Shown here piece after piece: positions 1 to 9,681 of a stretch of DNA of 64,000 nucleotides (positions are counted from its first letter, which is position 1; every line of letters begins with the position of its first letter). A program made the translations under genes and the position numbers. The notes below the pieces were generated by a model. It saw only the letters and a list, made by a program, of their open reading frames with translations, ran no database searches and was not told where the DNA came from. This DNA comes from Stutzerimonas frequens (GTDB lineage: Bacteria; Pseudomonadota; Gammaproteobacteria; Pseudomonadales; Pseudomonadaceae), in contig NZ_JAMOHM010000018.1 of NCBI RefSeq assembly GCF_024448335.1, forward strand, positions 23,362-87,361, written 5' to 3'.

Positions 1-80
1 TGATCCGGCGTGAAGGCTACGCGCTCGCGGACGTCCACCGAAGCGGTCTTGTGATTGATACCAAGCGCGAGGAAAGCCAT
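1..80 (-). CDS. hemA: Glutamyl-tRNA reductase, N-terminal part (runs off window)
   Basis: Only the first 26 codons are inside the window, read leftwards from an ATG at 80. They translate to [20 protein letters not shown] and onward, which is the well-known start of HemA in Pseudomonas. HemA reduces glutamyl-tRNA to glutamate-1-semialdehyde, the first committed step of tetrapyrrole synthesis. It is divergent from the TPR lipoprotein gene, as in other Pseudomonas genomes, and the 186 bp between them must hold both promoters. I could not pick out a convincing sigma70 site by eye. Confidence 0.88.
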   Translation of the reverse strand, partial: MAFLALGINHKTASVDVRERVAFTPD

Positions 81-266
81 GCAGAACCGCTGATTGGAAA
101 ACGGAGCGCGCAATTCTCCTACTTCGTCTGATGGAGAACAACCATTGCCCTTGATTGTCCGATTCGATGGCCATGCCCGTCACCTGGCACCATTCTGGCG
201 GCCATGGGCTTGCCCGGCGGCTTGTGTCATCATGCCGCGACCGCACACCAGCCGTACATTTCCCCT

Positions 267-1994
267 ATGAATAGACTTGCCGCATTCGCCGCCCTGCTGT
301 TACTCGGCGGCTGTCAGACCTTCCTGCAGCAGGCGCCGGAAAGCGCCCCGCCGGTCGAGGATGCAGCGCCATCGAGTGCGCCAGTCGCCGAGCCGGCGCA
401 GGGCTCGTTCAGCCGCGAATCGCTCTATGCACTGCTGGTCGCGGAACTGGCAGGACAGCGAAATCGGTTCGACATCGCCCTGGGCAACTATGTACAGCAG
501 GCGCATGCGACCCAGGATGCCGGTGTCGCCGAGCGCGGCTTTCGCATCGCCGAATACCTCGGCGCCGACCAGGCCGCACTGGATACGGCACTGATCTGGG
601 CACGCAATGCGCCGGAGAATCTCGACGCCCAGCGCGCTGCCGCCGTGCAGCTCGCCCGTGCCGGGCGCTACGAAGAATCGCTGGAGTTCATGGAGAAAGT
701 TCTGCAGGGCCAGGGCGACACGCATTTCGACTTCCTCGCGCTGTCTGCTTCAGAAACCGACCCCGATACCCGCGCCGGCCTGCTGCAGAGCTTCGACAAG
801 CTGCTGGCCAAGCACCCGGACAACCCGCAGCTGTCCTTCGGCAAAGCCGTTCTGCTACAGCAGGACGATCGCAGCGAGGAAGCCCTCGCACTGCTGCAGA
901 AGCAGCCTGCCAAGCAACGTCAGATCCCCTCCATCCTCCTGGAAGCGCGCCTGCTGCATAGCCTGCAGCGCGGCGATGAAGCCGTGCCGCTGCTGGAGAA
1001 GAGCCTGCGTCAGCACCCCGAAGACAAGCGCCTGCGCCTGACCCACGCGCGCCTGCTGGTCGAACAGGATCGCCTGGAAGAAGCCATGGGCGAGTTCGCG
1101 ACGCTGGTTCAGCAACACCCTACCGATGACGACCTGCGTTTCTCCATGGCGCTGGTCTGCATGGAAGCGCAGGCCTGGCGTGAAGCGACCGTCTATCTCG
1201 AGGAGTTGATCGAGCGCGGCAGCCATATCGACGCGGCTTACTTCAACCTCGGCCGCGCCTATCAGGCGATGGACAAGAACGCCAAGGCGCTGGAGGCACT
1301 GGCCCAGGTCGGCCCCGGCAATGAGTATCTGCCGGCGAAGCTGCTGCAGAGCCAACTGCTGTTCTCCGGCAACCGCGACGATGACGCCTCCAGGGTGCTT
1401 GCCGAGGCCCGACAGCAGCAGCCGGACTATGCGATTCAGCTGTACCTCATCGAGATCGAAGCCCTCTCCGAGCACGACCGCACCGAGCAGGCCTGGACGC
1501 TGGCCGAACAGGCGCTCGAGGAGTTTCCCGACGATCTCAACCTGCTGTACACCCGCGCCATGCTCGCCGAGAAACGCGGCGACCTGGGCCAGCTGGAACG
1601 CGATCTGCGCTTCATCATCGAACGCGAACCGGATAACGCCATGGCGCTCAATGCCCTTGGCTACACCCTCACCGACCGCACCGATCGCCATCAGGAAGCA
1701 CTGCAGCTGATCGAACAGGCCTACCAGCTCAACCCCGATGACCCGGCGATTCTCGACAGCCTCGGCTGGGTCAACTTCCGCCTGGGCAATCTCAGCGAGG
1801 CCGAGGCGCTGCTGCGCAAGGCCCTGCAGCGCTTCCCCGACCACGAGGTGGCGGCGCACCTGGGCGAGGTACTCTGGGCCAAGGGTGAACGCAGCGAGGC
1901 CCGCGCGGTCTGGTCGAAGGCACTCAAACTACAACCGGACAGCCAGATCCTGCGCGAAACGCTCAAGCGGCTGACCGGCTCGGAGAAGCCCTGA
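267..1994 (+). CDS. Tetratricopeptide-repeat outer-membrane lipoprotein
   Basis: This 575-residue protein begins MNRLAAFAALLLLGGC, a short lipoprotein signal peptide with an LGGC lipobox, so mature Cys16 should be lipidated. I prefer the ATG at 267 over an upstream in-frame ATG at 204 because it places the signal peptide at the N-terminus. The rest is mostly helical TPR repeats, for example around residues 290-330, 455-490 and 500-560 with the ALNALGY and ILDSLGWVNFRLG motifs. It is the homologue of the TPR gene found between hemA and lolB in P. aeruginosa. It lies 3 bp upstream of lolB and is probably cotranscribed. Its molecular partner is not known to me. Confidence 0.85.
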   Translation: MNRLAAFAALLLLGGCQTFLQQAPESAPPVEDAAPSSAPVAEPAQGSFSRESLYALLVAELAGQRNRFDIALGNYVQQAHATQDAGVAERGFRIAEYLGADQAALDTALIWARNAPENLDAQRAAAVQLARAGRYEESLEFMEKVLQGQGDTHFDFLALSASETDPDTRAGLLQSFDKLLAKHPDNPQLSFGKAVLLQQDDRSEEALALLQKQPAKQRQIPSILLEARLLHSLQRGDEAVPLLEKSLRQHPEDKRLRLTHARLLVEQDRLEEAMGEFATLVQQHPTDDDLRFSMALVCMEAQAWREATVYLEELIERGSHIDAAYFNLGRAYQAMDKNAKALEALAQVGPGNEYLPAKLLQSQLLFSGNRDDDASRVLAEARQQQPDYAIQLYLIEIEALSEHDRTEQAWTLAEQALEEFPDDLNLLYTRAMLAEKRGDLGQLERDLRFIIEREPDNAMALNALGYTLTDRTDRHQEALQLIEQAYQLNPDDPAILDSLGWVNFRLGNLSEAEALLRKALQRFPDHEVAAHLGEVLWAKGERSEARAVWSKALKLQPDSQILRETLKRLTGSEKP

Positions 1995-1997
1995 CCC

Positions 1998-2618
1998 ATG
2001 TCCCTACTGCAAAAACTCGCCGCCCCCTGCCTGGCCCTGCTGCTCGCTGGTTGTGCCGGCATGGGCCCGCGCGAATCGGTCGAAGGCCCCGGCAACGCGG
2101 CGGCCTGGAAGGAGCACCGCAGCCAGATCGAGACCCTCGACGGCTGGCAGATCAGCGGCAAGATCGGCATCCGCGCGCCGCAGGAATCCGGCAGCGGCAC
2201 GCTGTTCTGGCTGCAACGCCAGGACTACTTCGATATCCGCCTGTCCGGCCCGCTTGGCCGCGGCGCCACCCGTCTGACCGGCCGACCGGATGCCGTGTCA
2301 CTGGAAGTGGCCGGCCAGGGCCGCTTCGAGGCGGACTCCCCGGAAGCGCTGGTCGAGGCCCAGCTCGGCTGGCAACTGCCGGTATCGCACCTGCTCTGGT
2401 GGGTACGCGGCCTACCCGCGCCGGACAGCCGCAGCCGCCTGAGTCTGGACAGCGACAGCCGGCTGGCGCGTCTGGAGCAGGACGGCTGGCAGGTTAACTA
2501 CCTGGCCTACGCCGAGCACAACGGCTTCACCCTGCCCGAGCGCATCCGCCTGGAAGGGCACGACCTGCAGATCACCCTGGTGGTCAAGGACTGGCAACCG
2601 CGCCAGCTGGGCCGCTGA
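1998..2618 (+). CDS. lolB: Outer-membrane lipoprotein receptor LolB
   Basis: LolB accepts lipoproteins from the periplasmic carrier LolA and inserts them in the outer membrane. The 206-residue product begins [19 protein letters not shown], a lipoprotein signal with an LAGC lipobox, and continues with the LolB pattern [22 protein letters not shown]. The length fits the family. The stop codon directly abuts the ispE start, and the preceding TPR gene ends 3 bp upstream. lolB-ispE linkage is standard in Pseudomonas and supports the call. Confidence 0.93.
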   Translation: MSLLQKLAAPCLALLLAGCAGMGPRESVEGPGNAAAWKEHRSQIETLDGWQISGKIGIRAPQESGSGTLFWLQRQDYFDIRLSGPLGRGATRLTGRPDAVSLEVAGQGRFEADSPEALVEAQLGWQLPVSHLLWWVRGLPAPDSRSRLSLDSDSRLARLEQDGWQVNYLAYAEHNGFTLPERIRLEGHDLQITLVVKDWQPRQLGR

Positions 2619-3479
2619 ATGCAGATGCTGACCCTGCCGGCACCGGCCAAACTCAACCTGATGCTGCACATCACCGGGCGTCGTGCCGATGGCTATCACG
2701 AGTTGCAGACCCTGTTCCAGTTCCTCGACTACGGTGACGAGCTCAGCTTCCGCTTGCGGGAGGATGGGCAGATCCGCCTGTTGACCGAATTGCCGGGCGT
2801 CGATCACGACAGCAACCTGATCGTTCGCGCCGCACGCCTGCTGCAACGAGAAAGCGGCTGCACCCTGGGGGCCGACATCCAGCTGACCAAGCGCCTGCCC
2901 ATGGGCGGCGGGATCGGTGGCGGCAGCTCGGATGCCGCCACCAGCCTGCTCGGCCTCGACCATCTGTGGAATACCGGGCTTGGCGAGGACCGCCTGGCCG
3001 AGCTGGGCCTGAGTCTGGGGGCCGATGTACCGGTGTTCGTTCGCGGTCGCGCGGCCTTCGCCGAGGGGGTCGGCGAGCGCCTGCAACCGGTCGATCTGGC
3101 CGAACCCTGGTTCCTCGTCATAGCGCCGCAAGTCTCTGTTAGTACAGCGGAAATATTTGCCGACCCGGAGTTGACACGTAATACCCCGGCCATTACAGTT
3201 CGCAGCCTTCTTGCAGGGGGCGGTCATAACGACTGTCAGCCGGTGGTCGAGAAGCGTTATCCGGAAGTTCGTAACGCTTTGAGCTTGTTGAACAAATTCG
3301 TTCAGGCAAGGATGACCGGCACTGGAGCTTGTGTGTTTGGGAGCTTCCCAAACGAGGGCGAGGCTGATAAAGTCCGCCGCCAACTTCCAGCCACTTTGCC
3401 GAGTTTCGTGGCCCGCGGTCGTAACGTCTCGATGTTGCACCGAAGCCTGGAACAGATGGCACAGGAAGCGAGTGCGTAG
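2619..3479 (+). CDS. ispE: 4-diphosphocytidyl-2-C-methyl-D-erythritol kinase
   Basis: IspE phosphorylates CDP-methylerythritol in the MEP isoprenoid pathway. The 286-residue GHMP kinase shows [22 protein letters not shown] at the N-terminus and the phosphate-binding motif [14 protein letters not shown] near residue 92, followed by GADVPVF. The C-terminal GHMP motif [11 protein letters not shown] is also present. The ATG directly follows the lolB stop; a second in-frame ATG lies two codons later, so the true start could be 2619 or 2625. Base composition drops slightly near the 3' end, just before the tRNA genes. Two tRNA-Gln genes and prs follow, as in other pseudomonads. Confidence 0.94.
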   Translation: MQMLTLPAPAKLNLMLHITGRRADGYHELQTLFQFLDYGDELSFRLREDGQIRLLTELPGVDHDSNLIVRAARLLQRESGCTLGADIQLTKRLPMGGGIGGGSSDAATSLLGLDHLWNTGLGEDRLAELGLSLGADVPVFVRGRAAFAEGVGERLQPVDLAEPWFLVIAPQVSVSTAEIFADPELTRNTPAITVRSLLAGGGHNDCQPVVEKRYPEVRNALSLLNKFVQARMTGTGACVFGSFPNEGEADKVRRQLPATLPSFVARGRNVSMLHRSLEQMAQEASA

Positions 3480-3498
3480 CACAAGGGTTGTACGATAC

Positions 3499-3573
3499 AG
3501 GGGCGTCGCCAAGCGGTAAGGCACCAGGTTTTGATCCTGGCATGCGTTGGTTCGAATCCAGCCGCCCCTGCCA
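3499..3573 (+). tRNA. tRNA-Gln (anticodon TTG), copy 1
   Basis: A 75-nt cloverleaf with encoded CCA. The acceptor arms AGGGGCG/CGCCCCT pair, the D-arm GCCAAGCGGTAAGGC is present, the anticodon loop reads TTTTGAT, and the T-arm carries GGTTCGAATCC. It has the same layout as E. coli tRNA-Gln. It sits 19 bp after ispE. Confidence 0.96.
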
Positions 3574-3620
3574 TAACCTCCCAAGGTTCGTACGATCAGC
3601 GCACTAGAAGTTGACCCTAC

Positions 3621-3695
3621 AGGGGCGTCGCCAAGCGGTAAGGCACCAGGTTTTGATCCTGGCATGCGTTGGTTCGAATCCAGCCGCCCCTGCCA
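3621..3695 (+). tRNA. tRNA-Gln (anticodon TTG), copy 2
   Basis: Identical in sequence to the copy at 3499-3573 and separated from it by 47 bp of unrelated sequence. A strong intrinsic terminator follows at 3704-3741. The pair is a tandem duplication found at this locus in Pseudomonas. Confidence 0.96.
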
Positions 3696-3703
3696 TACAC
3701 TTG

Positions 3704-3741
3704 AAGCTGTTCAAGAGCTCGCCTTTTGAACAGCTTTTTAT
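3704..3741 (+). terminator. Rho-independent terminator of the ispE-tRNA-Gln unit
   Basis: A perfect 11-bp stem, AAGCTGTTCAA paired with TTGAACAGCTT, is followed by TTTTA. It lies 8 bp after the second tRNA-Gln and just upstream of the prs start. Confidence 0.85.
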
Positions 3742-3773
3742 TCATCGGACCCACCCTCAGGCAGGTACTGCGC

Positions 3774-4715
3774 GTGTCCAAGATGATGGTCTTCACGGGG
3801 AACGCCAACCCCGATCTGGCCCGGCGTGTCGTACGTCAGCTGCATATCCCCCTCGGTGACGCCTATGTCGGGAAATTCTCCGACGGTGAAATCAGTGTCG
3901 AGATCAACGAGAACGTTCGCGGCAAGGACGTCTTCCTGATCCAGCCGACCTGCGCACCGACCAACGATAACCTGATGGAGCTGGTGGTGCTGGCCGATGC
4001 CTTCCGCCGCTCCTCGGCTTCGCGCATCACCGCCGTGATCCCCTACTTCGGCTATGCCCGCCAGGACCGCCGTCCGCGCTCGGCCCGTGTGCCGATCAGC
4101 GCCAAGGTCGTGGCCGACATGCTCGACGTCGTCGGCGTCAACCGCGTCCTGACCGTCGACCTGCACGCCGATCAGATCCAGGGCTTCTTCGACATGCCGG
4201 TAGACAACATCTACGGCTCGCCGGTCCTGGTCGACGACATCCAGGCCCAGCGCTTCGAGAACCTGATGATCGTCTCCCCCGACATCGGTGGTGTGGTCCG
4301 CGCCCGTGCCGTGGCCAAATCCCTCGGCGTCGACCTGGCGATCATCGACAAGCGTCGGCCGAAAGCCAACCAGTCCGAAGTGATGCACATCATCGGTGAT
4401 ATCGAAGGCCGTACCTGCATCCTCGTCGATGACATGGTCGATACCGCCGGCACCCTCTGCCATGCAGCCAAGGCGCTGAAGGACCATGGCGCTGCTAAGG
4501 TCTACGCCTACTGCACGCACCCGATCCTGTCCGGTCGCGCCATCGAGAACATCGAAGGCTCCGTGCTCGACGAGCTGGTGGTGACCAACACCATCCCGCT
4601 GTCGGCCGCCGCTCAGTCGTGCACCCGAATTCGCCAGCTGGACATCGCGCCAGTGGTGGCTGAAGCGGTACGCCGCATCAGCAATGCCGAATCGATCAGC
4701 GCGATGTTCCGCTAA
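3774..4715 (+). CDS. prs: Ribose-phosphate pyrophosphokinase
   Basis: Prs transfers pyrophosphate from ATP to ribose-5-phosphate to make PRPP, used for nucleotides, His, Trp and NAD. The 313-residue protein begins (V)[15 protein letters not shown] from a GTG at 3774; upstream in-frame codons encode no conserved sequence and overlap the tRNA terminator. Visible motifs include the catalytic flexible-loop sequence [12 protein letters not shown], the PRPP-binding loop [10 protein letters not shown], and the NxDPHA-like region [14 protein letters not shown]. The length fits class I PRPP synthetases. An intrinsic terminator follows at 4750-4773. Confidence 0.95.
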   Translation: MSKMMVFTGNANPDLARRVVRQLHIPLGDAYVGKFSDGEISVEINENVRGKDVFLIQPTCAPTNDNLMELVVLADAFRRSSASRITAVIPYFGYARQDRRPRSARVPISAKVVADMLDVVGVNRVLTVDLHADQIQGFFDMPVDNIYGSPVLVDDIQAQRFENLMIVSPDIGGVVRARAVAKSLGVDLAIIDKRRPKANQSEVMHIIGDIEGRTCILVDDMVDTAGTLCHAAKALKDHGAAKVYAYCTHPILSGRAIENIEGSVLDELVVTNTIPLSAAAQSCTRIRQLDIAPVVAEAVRRISNAESISAMFR

Positions 4716-4749
4716 GCGCAAGCTGCGGAAATCGAACTGAACGTAATGT

Positions 4750-4773
4750 GCCCCGCCTCGCGCGGGGCTTTTT
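4750..4773 (+). terminator. Rho-independent terminator after prs
   Basis: Stem GCCCCGC/GCGGGGC with a 5-nt loop, followed by five T residues. It is 34 bp past the prs stop and separates prs from rplY. Confidence 0.8.
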
Positions 4774-4834
4774 GCCCAACAGCCCGAGCGCTGGTCGCAA
4801 GCGCGACGGGTAATGTTGTTACTGGAGAAACGAA

Positions 4835-5452
4835 ATGACCGATTTCACCCTGAATGCCCAAGTGCGTTCCGACCTGGGGAAAGGTGCGAGCCGCCGCCTG
4901 CGTCGTAACGCTGCCCTGGTTCCGGCCGTCATCTATGGTGGCGACAAGGCCCCGCAGTCCATCAGCATCCTGGCCAAAGATCTGGCCAAGCTGCTGGAAA
5001 ACGAAGCCTCCTTCAGCCACGTGCTGAGCCTGAACGTCGACGGCCAGAACGAATCCGTTCTGATCAAGGCGCTGCAGCGTCATCCGGCCAAGAGCTTCGT
5101 TCTGCACGCCGACTTCGTTCGCGTCGTTGCCGGCCACAAGCTGACCGCTACCGTACCCCTGCACTTCATCAACCAGGAAACCTCGGTTGGCGTGAAGCAG
5201 CAAGGTGGCGAAATCCTGCACAACCTGAACGAAGTCGAAGTTTCCTGCCTGCCGCAAGACCTGCCGGAATTCATCGAAGTCGACATGGCCAACGTCGAAG
5301 TCGGCCAGGTTCTGCACATGACCGACATCAAGCTGCCGAAAGGCGTTGAGCTGGTTTCCCTGGCCCACGGCAGCGACCTGCCGGTTGCCAACGTTCACGC
5401 CCCGCGCGTGAGCAAGGAAGACGCTCCGAAAGAAGAAGGCGCTGCCGAGTAA
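4835..5452 (+). CDS. rplY: 50S ribosomal protein L25 (CTC family)
   Basis: This is the long CTC form of L25, which binds 5S rRNA in the large subunit. The 205-residue protein opens [24 protein letters not shown] and has the conserved VPAVIYGG segment. The C-terminal TL5-type beta domain spans roughly residues 95-185 and ends in an acidic tail ([12 protein letters not shown]). The ribosome-binding site GGAG lies 8 bp before the ATG. pth follows after 33 bp. Confidence 0.95.
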   Translation: MTDFTLNAQVRSDLGKGASRRLRRNAALVPAVIYGGDKAPQSISILAKDLAKLLENEASFSHVLSLNVDGQNESVLIKALQRHPAKSFVLHADFVRVVAGHKLTATVPLHFINQETSVGVKQQGGEILHNLNEVEVSCLPQDLPEFIEVDMANVEVGQVLHMTDIKLPKGVELVSLAHGSDLPVANVHAPRVSKEDAPKEEGAAE

Positions 5453-5485
5453 TCCACTCGTCTAGCCGAAGAAGGGGCCCCCGTC

Positions 5486-6070
5486 GTGACTGCCGTAAAA
5501 CTGATCGTCGGCCTGGGAAATCCAGGCCCTGAATACGACCAGACCCGGCATAACGCGGGGGCCCTTTTCGTTGAGCGTCTGGCGGCCCGCGAGGGCGTCT
5601 CGCTCAGCAACGATCGCAAGTACTTCGGCCTGGTCGGCAAGTTCAGCCATCAGGGTGAAGACATCCGCCTGCTCATCCCCACCACCTACATGAACCGCAG
5701 CGGTCAGGCGGTGGCGGCACTGGCCGGCTTTTTCCGAATTCCTCCCGAGTCCATCCTGGTCGCCCACGATGAACTCGACATGCCCCCCGGCGTCGCCAAG
5801 CTCAAGCAGGGCGGCGGTCATGGCGGGCACAACGGGCTGCGCGACATCATCGCCAAGCTCGGCAACCAGAACAGCTTTCATCGCCTGCGCCTGGGTATCG
5901 GCCATCCGGGCCACGCCAGCCTGGTCAGTGGCTATGTACTGGGGCGGGCGCCGCAGGCCGAACGCGAGAAGCTCGATGCCAGCATCGACTTCGCACTGGA
6001 TGTCGTGCCGGAAATCCTGGCCGGCGACTGGACCCGCGCGATGCAGCGCCTGCACAGCCAGAAGGCCTGA
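5486..6070 (+). CDS. pth: Peptidyl-tRNA hydrolase
   Basis: Pth releases peptides from prematurely dissociated peptidyl-tRNA. The 194-residue protein starts with GTG and reads (V)[24 protein letters not shown], containing the family Asn and the catalytic His. [11 protein letters not shown], the [25 protein letters not shown] block and [12 protein letters not shown] are all present. The length is normal. It sits between rplY and ychF, the usual Pseudomonas order. Confidence 0.95.
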   Translation: MTAVKLIVGLGNPGPEYDQTRHNAGALFVERLAAREGVSLSNDRKYFGLVGKFSHQGEDIRLLIPTTYMNRSGQAVAALAGFFRIPPESILVAHDELDMPPGVAKLKQGGGHGGHNGLRDIIAKLGNQNSFHRLRLGIGHPGHASLVSGYVLGRAPQAEREKLDASIDFALDVVPEILAGDWTRAMQRLHSQKA

Positions 6071-6094
6071 ACCTAACTCCGAGGCAAGATCACC

Positions 6095-7195
6095 ATGGGA
6101 TTCAACTGCGGCATCGTCGGTCTGCCCAACGTCGGCAAGTCCACCCTGTTCAACGCCCTGACCAAATCCGGCATCGCGGCGGAGAACTTCCCCTTCTGCA
6201 CCATCGAGCCGAACAGCGGCATCGTGCCGATGCCCGATCCGCGTCTCGACGCGCTGGCGGCCATCGTCAAGCCGGAGCGGGTGATTCCGACCACCATGGA
6301 GTTCGTCGACATCGCCGGCCTGGTCGCCGGCGCCTCGAAGGGTGAAGGCCTGGGCAACAAGTTCCTCGCCAATATCCGCGAGACCGATGCCATCGCCCAT
6401 GTGGTGCGCTGCTTCGAGGACGAGAACGTCATCCACGTCGCCAACAGCGTCGATCCCAAGCGTGACATCGAGATCATCGACCTCGAGCTGATCATGGCCG
6501 ACCTCGACAGCTGCGAGAAGCAGCTGCAGCGCGTCGCCCGTACCGCCAAGGGCGGCGACAAGGAAGCGGTGGCGCAGAAGGCGCTGCTGGAGAAGCTGAT
6601 CCCACACCTCACCGAAGGCAAGCCGGCGCGCAGCCTGCTGAAGAACTTCAGCGACGAAGAGAAGCGCCTGGCCAAGACCTTCCACCTGCTGACCACCAAG
6701 CCGGTGATGTACATCGCCAACGTCGCCGAGGATGGCTTCGAGAACAACCCGCACCTGGACGTGGTCAACTCCATCGCCGAGGAAGAAGGCGCCATCGTCG
6801 TGCCGGTGTGCAACAAGATCGAGGCCGAGATAGCCGAACTGGACGATCTGGAAGAGATGCAGATGTTCCTCGAGACCATGGGCATGGACGAGCCGGGCCT
6901 CAACCGCGTGATCCGCGCCGGCTACCAGCTGCTCAACCTGCAGACCTACTTCACCGCCGGGGTGAAGGAAGTCCGGGCCTGGACGGTCAGGATCGGCGCC
7001 ACCGCTCCGCAGGCCGCCGCCGTGATCCACACCGACTTCGAGAAAGGCTTTATCCGCGCCGAAGTCATCGCCTATGACGACTTCATCCAGTACAAGGGCG
7101 AAGCCGGCGCCAAGGAAGCGGGCAAGTGGCGCCTGGAAGGCAAGGAATACATCGTCAAGGACGGCGACGTGATGCACTTTCGCTTCAACGTCTGA
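6095..7195 (+). CDS. ychF: Ribosome-binding ATPase YchF/OLA1
   Basis: This is an OBG-type P-loop protein that prefers ATP and associates with ribosomes. The 366-residue protein has the P-loop GLPNVGKST near residue 8, the switch region, [20 protein letters not shown] at about 72-91, an unusual NKIE G4 motif, and a C-terminal TGS domain ending FRFNV. The ribosome-binding site GAGG lies upstream of the ATG at 6095. Its terminator at 7234-7267 is the last core chromosomal element before the island. Confidence 0.95.
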   Translation: MGFNCGIVGLPNVGKSTLFNALTKSGIAAENFPFCTIEPNSGIVPMPDPRLDALAAIVKPERVIPTTMEFVDIAGLVAGASKGEGLGNKFLANIRETDAIAHVVRCFEDENVIHVANSVDPKRDIEIIDLELIMADLDSCEKQLQRVARTAKGGDKEAVAQKALLEKLIPHLTEGKPARSLLKNFSDEEKRLAKTFHLLTTKPVMYIANVAEDGFENNPHLDVVNSIAEEEGAIVVPVCNKIEAEIAELDDLEEMQMFLETMGMDEPGLNRVIRAGYQLLNLQTYFTAGVKEVRAWTVRIGATAPQAAAVIHTDFEKGFIRAEVIAYDDFIQYKGEAGAKEAGKWRLEGKEYIVKDGDVMHFRFNV

Positions 7196-7233
7196 ACAGA
7201 AACTTAGATCCTCTCGGATCTTAATGGACACTA

Positions 7234-7267
7234 AACCCCTTGAGGAATGCCGCCTCAAGGGGTTTTT
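7234..7267 (+). terminator. Rho-independent terminator after ychF
   Basis: Stem AACCCCTTGAGG/(G)CCTCAAGGGGTT with TTTTT following. It marks the end of the conserved left flank. Confidence 0.85.
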
Positions 7268-7312
7268 CTTATCCAGCAGCGTCCATCAAACCTCTATGCG
7301 ATCTACTGAACA

Positions 7313-7365
7313 ACCGGGTACGCTACCGGGTACAGCGAAAACGTACCCACCCCATTAACCGGGTA
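7313..7365. repeat. Left-end direct repeats ACCGGGTA (candidate integrase arm sites)
   Basis: Three direct copies of ACCGGGTA lie at 7313-7320, 7325-7332 and 7358-7365. A partial inverted copy (TACCC) is at 7344-7348. All are within 75 bp of the integrase start. Two more direct copies occur at 58136-58155, the other end of the foreign DNA. Short repeats next to int at both ends look like recombinase-binding sites. The crossover core itself could not be identified by eye. Confidence 0.5.
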
Positions 7366-7384
7366 CAGCTAGAAAGGAGCAGTC

Positions 7385-8653
7385 ATGCCGCTTACTGACA
7401 CTGCGTGCCGTACCGCAAAGCCGAAGGAAAAGCCCTACAAAATGACTGACGGAAATGGGCTCTACCTTGAGGTGAAGCCCAACGGGGTCAAGGCATGGCG
7501 CTATAGATTCGAGCTAAGCGACGCTGGTGCCAAGAAAGAAAGCGTGTTCGCCATCGGGGATTACGTGATCGCTCCAAAGGGCGAAACGCCTGAGCAGACG
7601 GAGGACCGCCGCAAAGGGCGTCGATTTACTCTTTCGGAAGCCAGAGAAGAGCGCATCAAAGCACGCTCACTGGTCGTACAAGGCATCAATCCAGCCCATC
7701 ACCGCCAGCAAGAGCGAGTCAAACGCGACTACGAAAAGGCCATCACCTTTGAAGCGGTCGCGAAAGAGTGGTTGGCTCTGAAGGATTGGGAGGACATCAC
7801 AAAATCCAGGCGACTCAGAATGCTGGAGCGAGTTGTCTTTCCAAAGATCGGCAGCCAGCCGATCAAGGCCATCACCCCCGCCCACATTCTTGAGGTGCTC
7901 AAAGGAGCAGCCCAGGACAATGGGCCGTCCGTTGCCGCTGAGGCAAAGCGAACCATGACTGGCGTGTTCGAATTGGCGATCTCGACGCTGCGCGCCACCA
8001 GCGACCCTGTGCATCCGGTTCGCAAAGCGCTCCCAGCCAACAAGACGCAGCACAAGCGCCCACTATCCACAGATGAAATTGGCCAGCTACTGCACGATGT
8101 CGAATCCCACGGCGGGCGCCACGAAACGCTCTGCGCGTTCCGCCTTATGTGGCTGACTCTGTGCCGCCCAAGCGAAGCAGTAGAAGCTCAATGGTCGGAA
8201 TTCGACCTAGAAAAGGCGCTTTGGAAAATCCCTGCCGAGCGGATGAAAAAGCGCAAGGAGCATACGAATCCCCTGCCCCAGCAAGCGGTAGAAATGCTGC
8301 GAGGCCTTCATGCCATTACCGGAAAATACACCCATGTCTTTCCGCACCGAGACGTACGTACTCGGCCAATGGTTTCCGCATCATTTCGCCAGATGCTTAA
8401 CGTCTTGGGCTGGGCCGGCAAGTACAGCCCGCATGCCACGCGCACGACAGGCAGTACCCGACTGAATGAAATGGGCTTCTCAGCTGACTGGATCGAAAGG
8501 CAGCTCGCCCACATCGAACCCAATGCAGTTCGCCGCACCTACAACCATGCTGAGTACCTAAGTGATCGGGCAGAAATGATGCAGAAATGGGCTGACATGC
8601 TGGATGCATGGAAGAAGGCAGCACTAGCTACATCGAATGCTGCCGCTCAATAA
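7385..8653 (+). CDS. int: P4-type tyrosine integrase of the island
   Basis: This 422-residue site-specific recombinase would integrate and excise the island. The N-terminal DUF4102 arm-binding domain is recognisable from LTDTACRTAKPKEKPYKMTDGNGLYLEV. A core-binding SAM-like domain spans about residues 120-200. The catalytic domain carries Arg in LMWLTLCRPSEA, HATR, LAHIE, and a terminal Tyr in RTYNHAEYL. The ribosome-binding site AAAGGAG lies just before ATG 7385. It lies next to ychF at the left boundary and reads into the island, as P4-type integrases do. No tRNA gene is next to it, which is unusual for the family. It appears intact. Confidence 0.92.
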   Translation: MPLTDTACRTAKPKEKPYKMTDGNGLYLEVKPNGVKAWRYRFELSDAGAKKESVFAIGDYVIAPKGETPEQTEDRRKGRRFTLSEAREERIKARSLVVQGINPAHHRQQERVKRDYEKAITFEAVAKEWLALKDWEDITKSRRLRMLERVVFPKIGSQPIKAITPAHILEVLKGAAQDNGPSVAAEAKRTMTGVFELAISTLRATSDPVHPVRKALPANKTQHKRPLSTDEIGQLLHDVESHGGRHETLCAFRLMWLTLCRPSEAVEAQWSEFDLEKALWKIPAERMKKRKEHTNPLPQQAVEMLRGLHAITGKYTHVFPHRDVRTRPMVSASFRQMLNVLGWAGKYSPHATRTTGSTRLNEMGFSADWIERQLAHIEPNAVRRTYNHAEYLSDRAEMMQKWADMLDAWKKAALATSNAAAQ

Positions 8654-8853
8654 TGACAGACGGAACAAGTACGTTTTAGACGACTGCTTCCGGCCAATAG
8701 CAGACCCTCGTGGCTGTCTCCTTCCAGCTCACGGAACGAGCGAACAGGTCTGCGTCTTTTAACGGTGATGTATGATCGGCTGAAAGGGCGGATGAGCACT
8801 GGCCTGAATTTCGTGCTGGACGGCACGGTATTATTTGGATGTTTGGAGTCTCC

Positions 8854-9681
8854 ATGATGGAGCTAATGGAAGAGACATTTCATATTCGAGAGCTGGAGAT
8901 ATCGATAACTTCACGTTGTACTCTAGCTTGCGCTCATTGTGGGTTCCTGGTTCCCAAACAGCCCTTGCCATCCATTGGTGAGCCTGTAGCTGAACTCGCC
9001 GAGACACTTGCAAACCTTTTCAAGGCGGGCGTCAGAGTTCAGAGCTTAGCTGTCCTAGGGGGAGAACCGACTATCGATGGGCGCTTGCTGGAGCGTGCAT
9101 TGGCGAGATTTTCCGCAGTTGGCATTGCGGAGCACTTGGAGGTAGTCACCAATGGCCTGACGCCGCGCGGGCTGACCAAGACCTCGTTACAGCATATCGA
9201 TCGCTTGAGCGTCAGTGTCTATGGCCTGGGCGGCACGATTCTCGATCGTTATCGCACGTGGATTTCCCTTGTCGCACCCCATGTGGAACTTATTTTCCGG
9301 ATGAATGACGAGGGCTGGGATCCCTGGAGCGATGAACGCGAAGTCTCAGATGAGCAAGCCCAAGCAATGTTTGATGATTGCTGGTATCGGCGCCACTGTG
9401 CCACGGTCGAGCGCGGCCGGCTTTTCATTTGCTCTCGAATCGCAAAACTGTCAAGGGACGATGAGGGGCTGGCCATCACCGCTGGGACCACGCTTGATGA
9501 TGTGCGTGCGTATATGAACCGGATACTGTTTTTGCCTGCGTGTGCAACCTGTACACCTATGATGGGGCTTGAGTTAGTTCCAGCCGGAGTACAGCCGGAT
9601 GATCGTATTCCCCGATTAGAAGCGAGGGCTATCGACTGGTTGGATGCAGAGATTCGAAGTGCGGAAGCAAGAATCGTATGA
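8854..9681 (+). CDS. Radical SAM enzyme, unknown substrate
   Basis: A 275-residue protein. The radical SAM 4Fe-4S motif CTLACAHC (CX3CX2C) is near residue 22. A glycine-rich SAM-binding segment, VLGGEPTIDG, is near residue 69. The C-terminal half has more Cys residues (CWYRRHC, FICSRI, CATC) that suggest an auxiliary SPASM/twitch-like cluster. I chose ATG 8854 because TTGGAG precedes it; an ATG at 8839 would add five residues. The stop overlaps the start of the kinase-like gene by 4 bp (ATGA), so the two are translationally coupled. Family members act in RiPP maturation, cofactor and sugar chemistry; nothing here decides which. GC content is lower than in the flanks, consistent with transfer. 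Confidence 0.8.
   Translation: MMELMEETFHIRELEISITSRCTLACAHCGFLVPKQPLPSIGEPVAELAETLANLFKAGVRVQSLAVLGGEPTIDGRLLERALARFSAVGIAEHLEVVTNGLTPRGLTKTSLQHIDRLSVSVYGLGGTILDRYRTWISLVAPHVELIFRMNDEGWDPWSDEREVSDEQAQAMFDDCWYRRHCATVERGRLFICSRIAKLSRDDEGLAITAGTTLDDVRAYMNRILFLPACATCTPMMGLELVPAGVQPDDRIPRLEARAIDWLDAEIRSAEARIV

Noticed and set aside
855..1859. Long open frame opposite the TPR lipoprotein gene
   Set aside because: It is the complement of a strongly conserved coding sequence in high-GC DNA. Composition is biased and there is no start signal.
3499..3695. Twin tRNA-Gln genes as island attachment site
   Set aside because: The conserved prs-rplY-pth-ychF genes lie between them and the integrase, so they are not at the boundary.
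5462..7258. 598-codon open frame opposite pth and ychF
   Set aside because: It is an antisense reading of two housekeeping genes with typical shadow composition.
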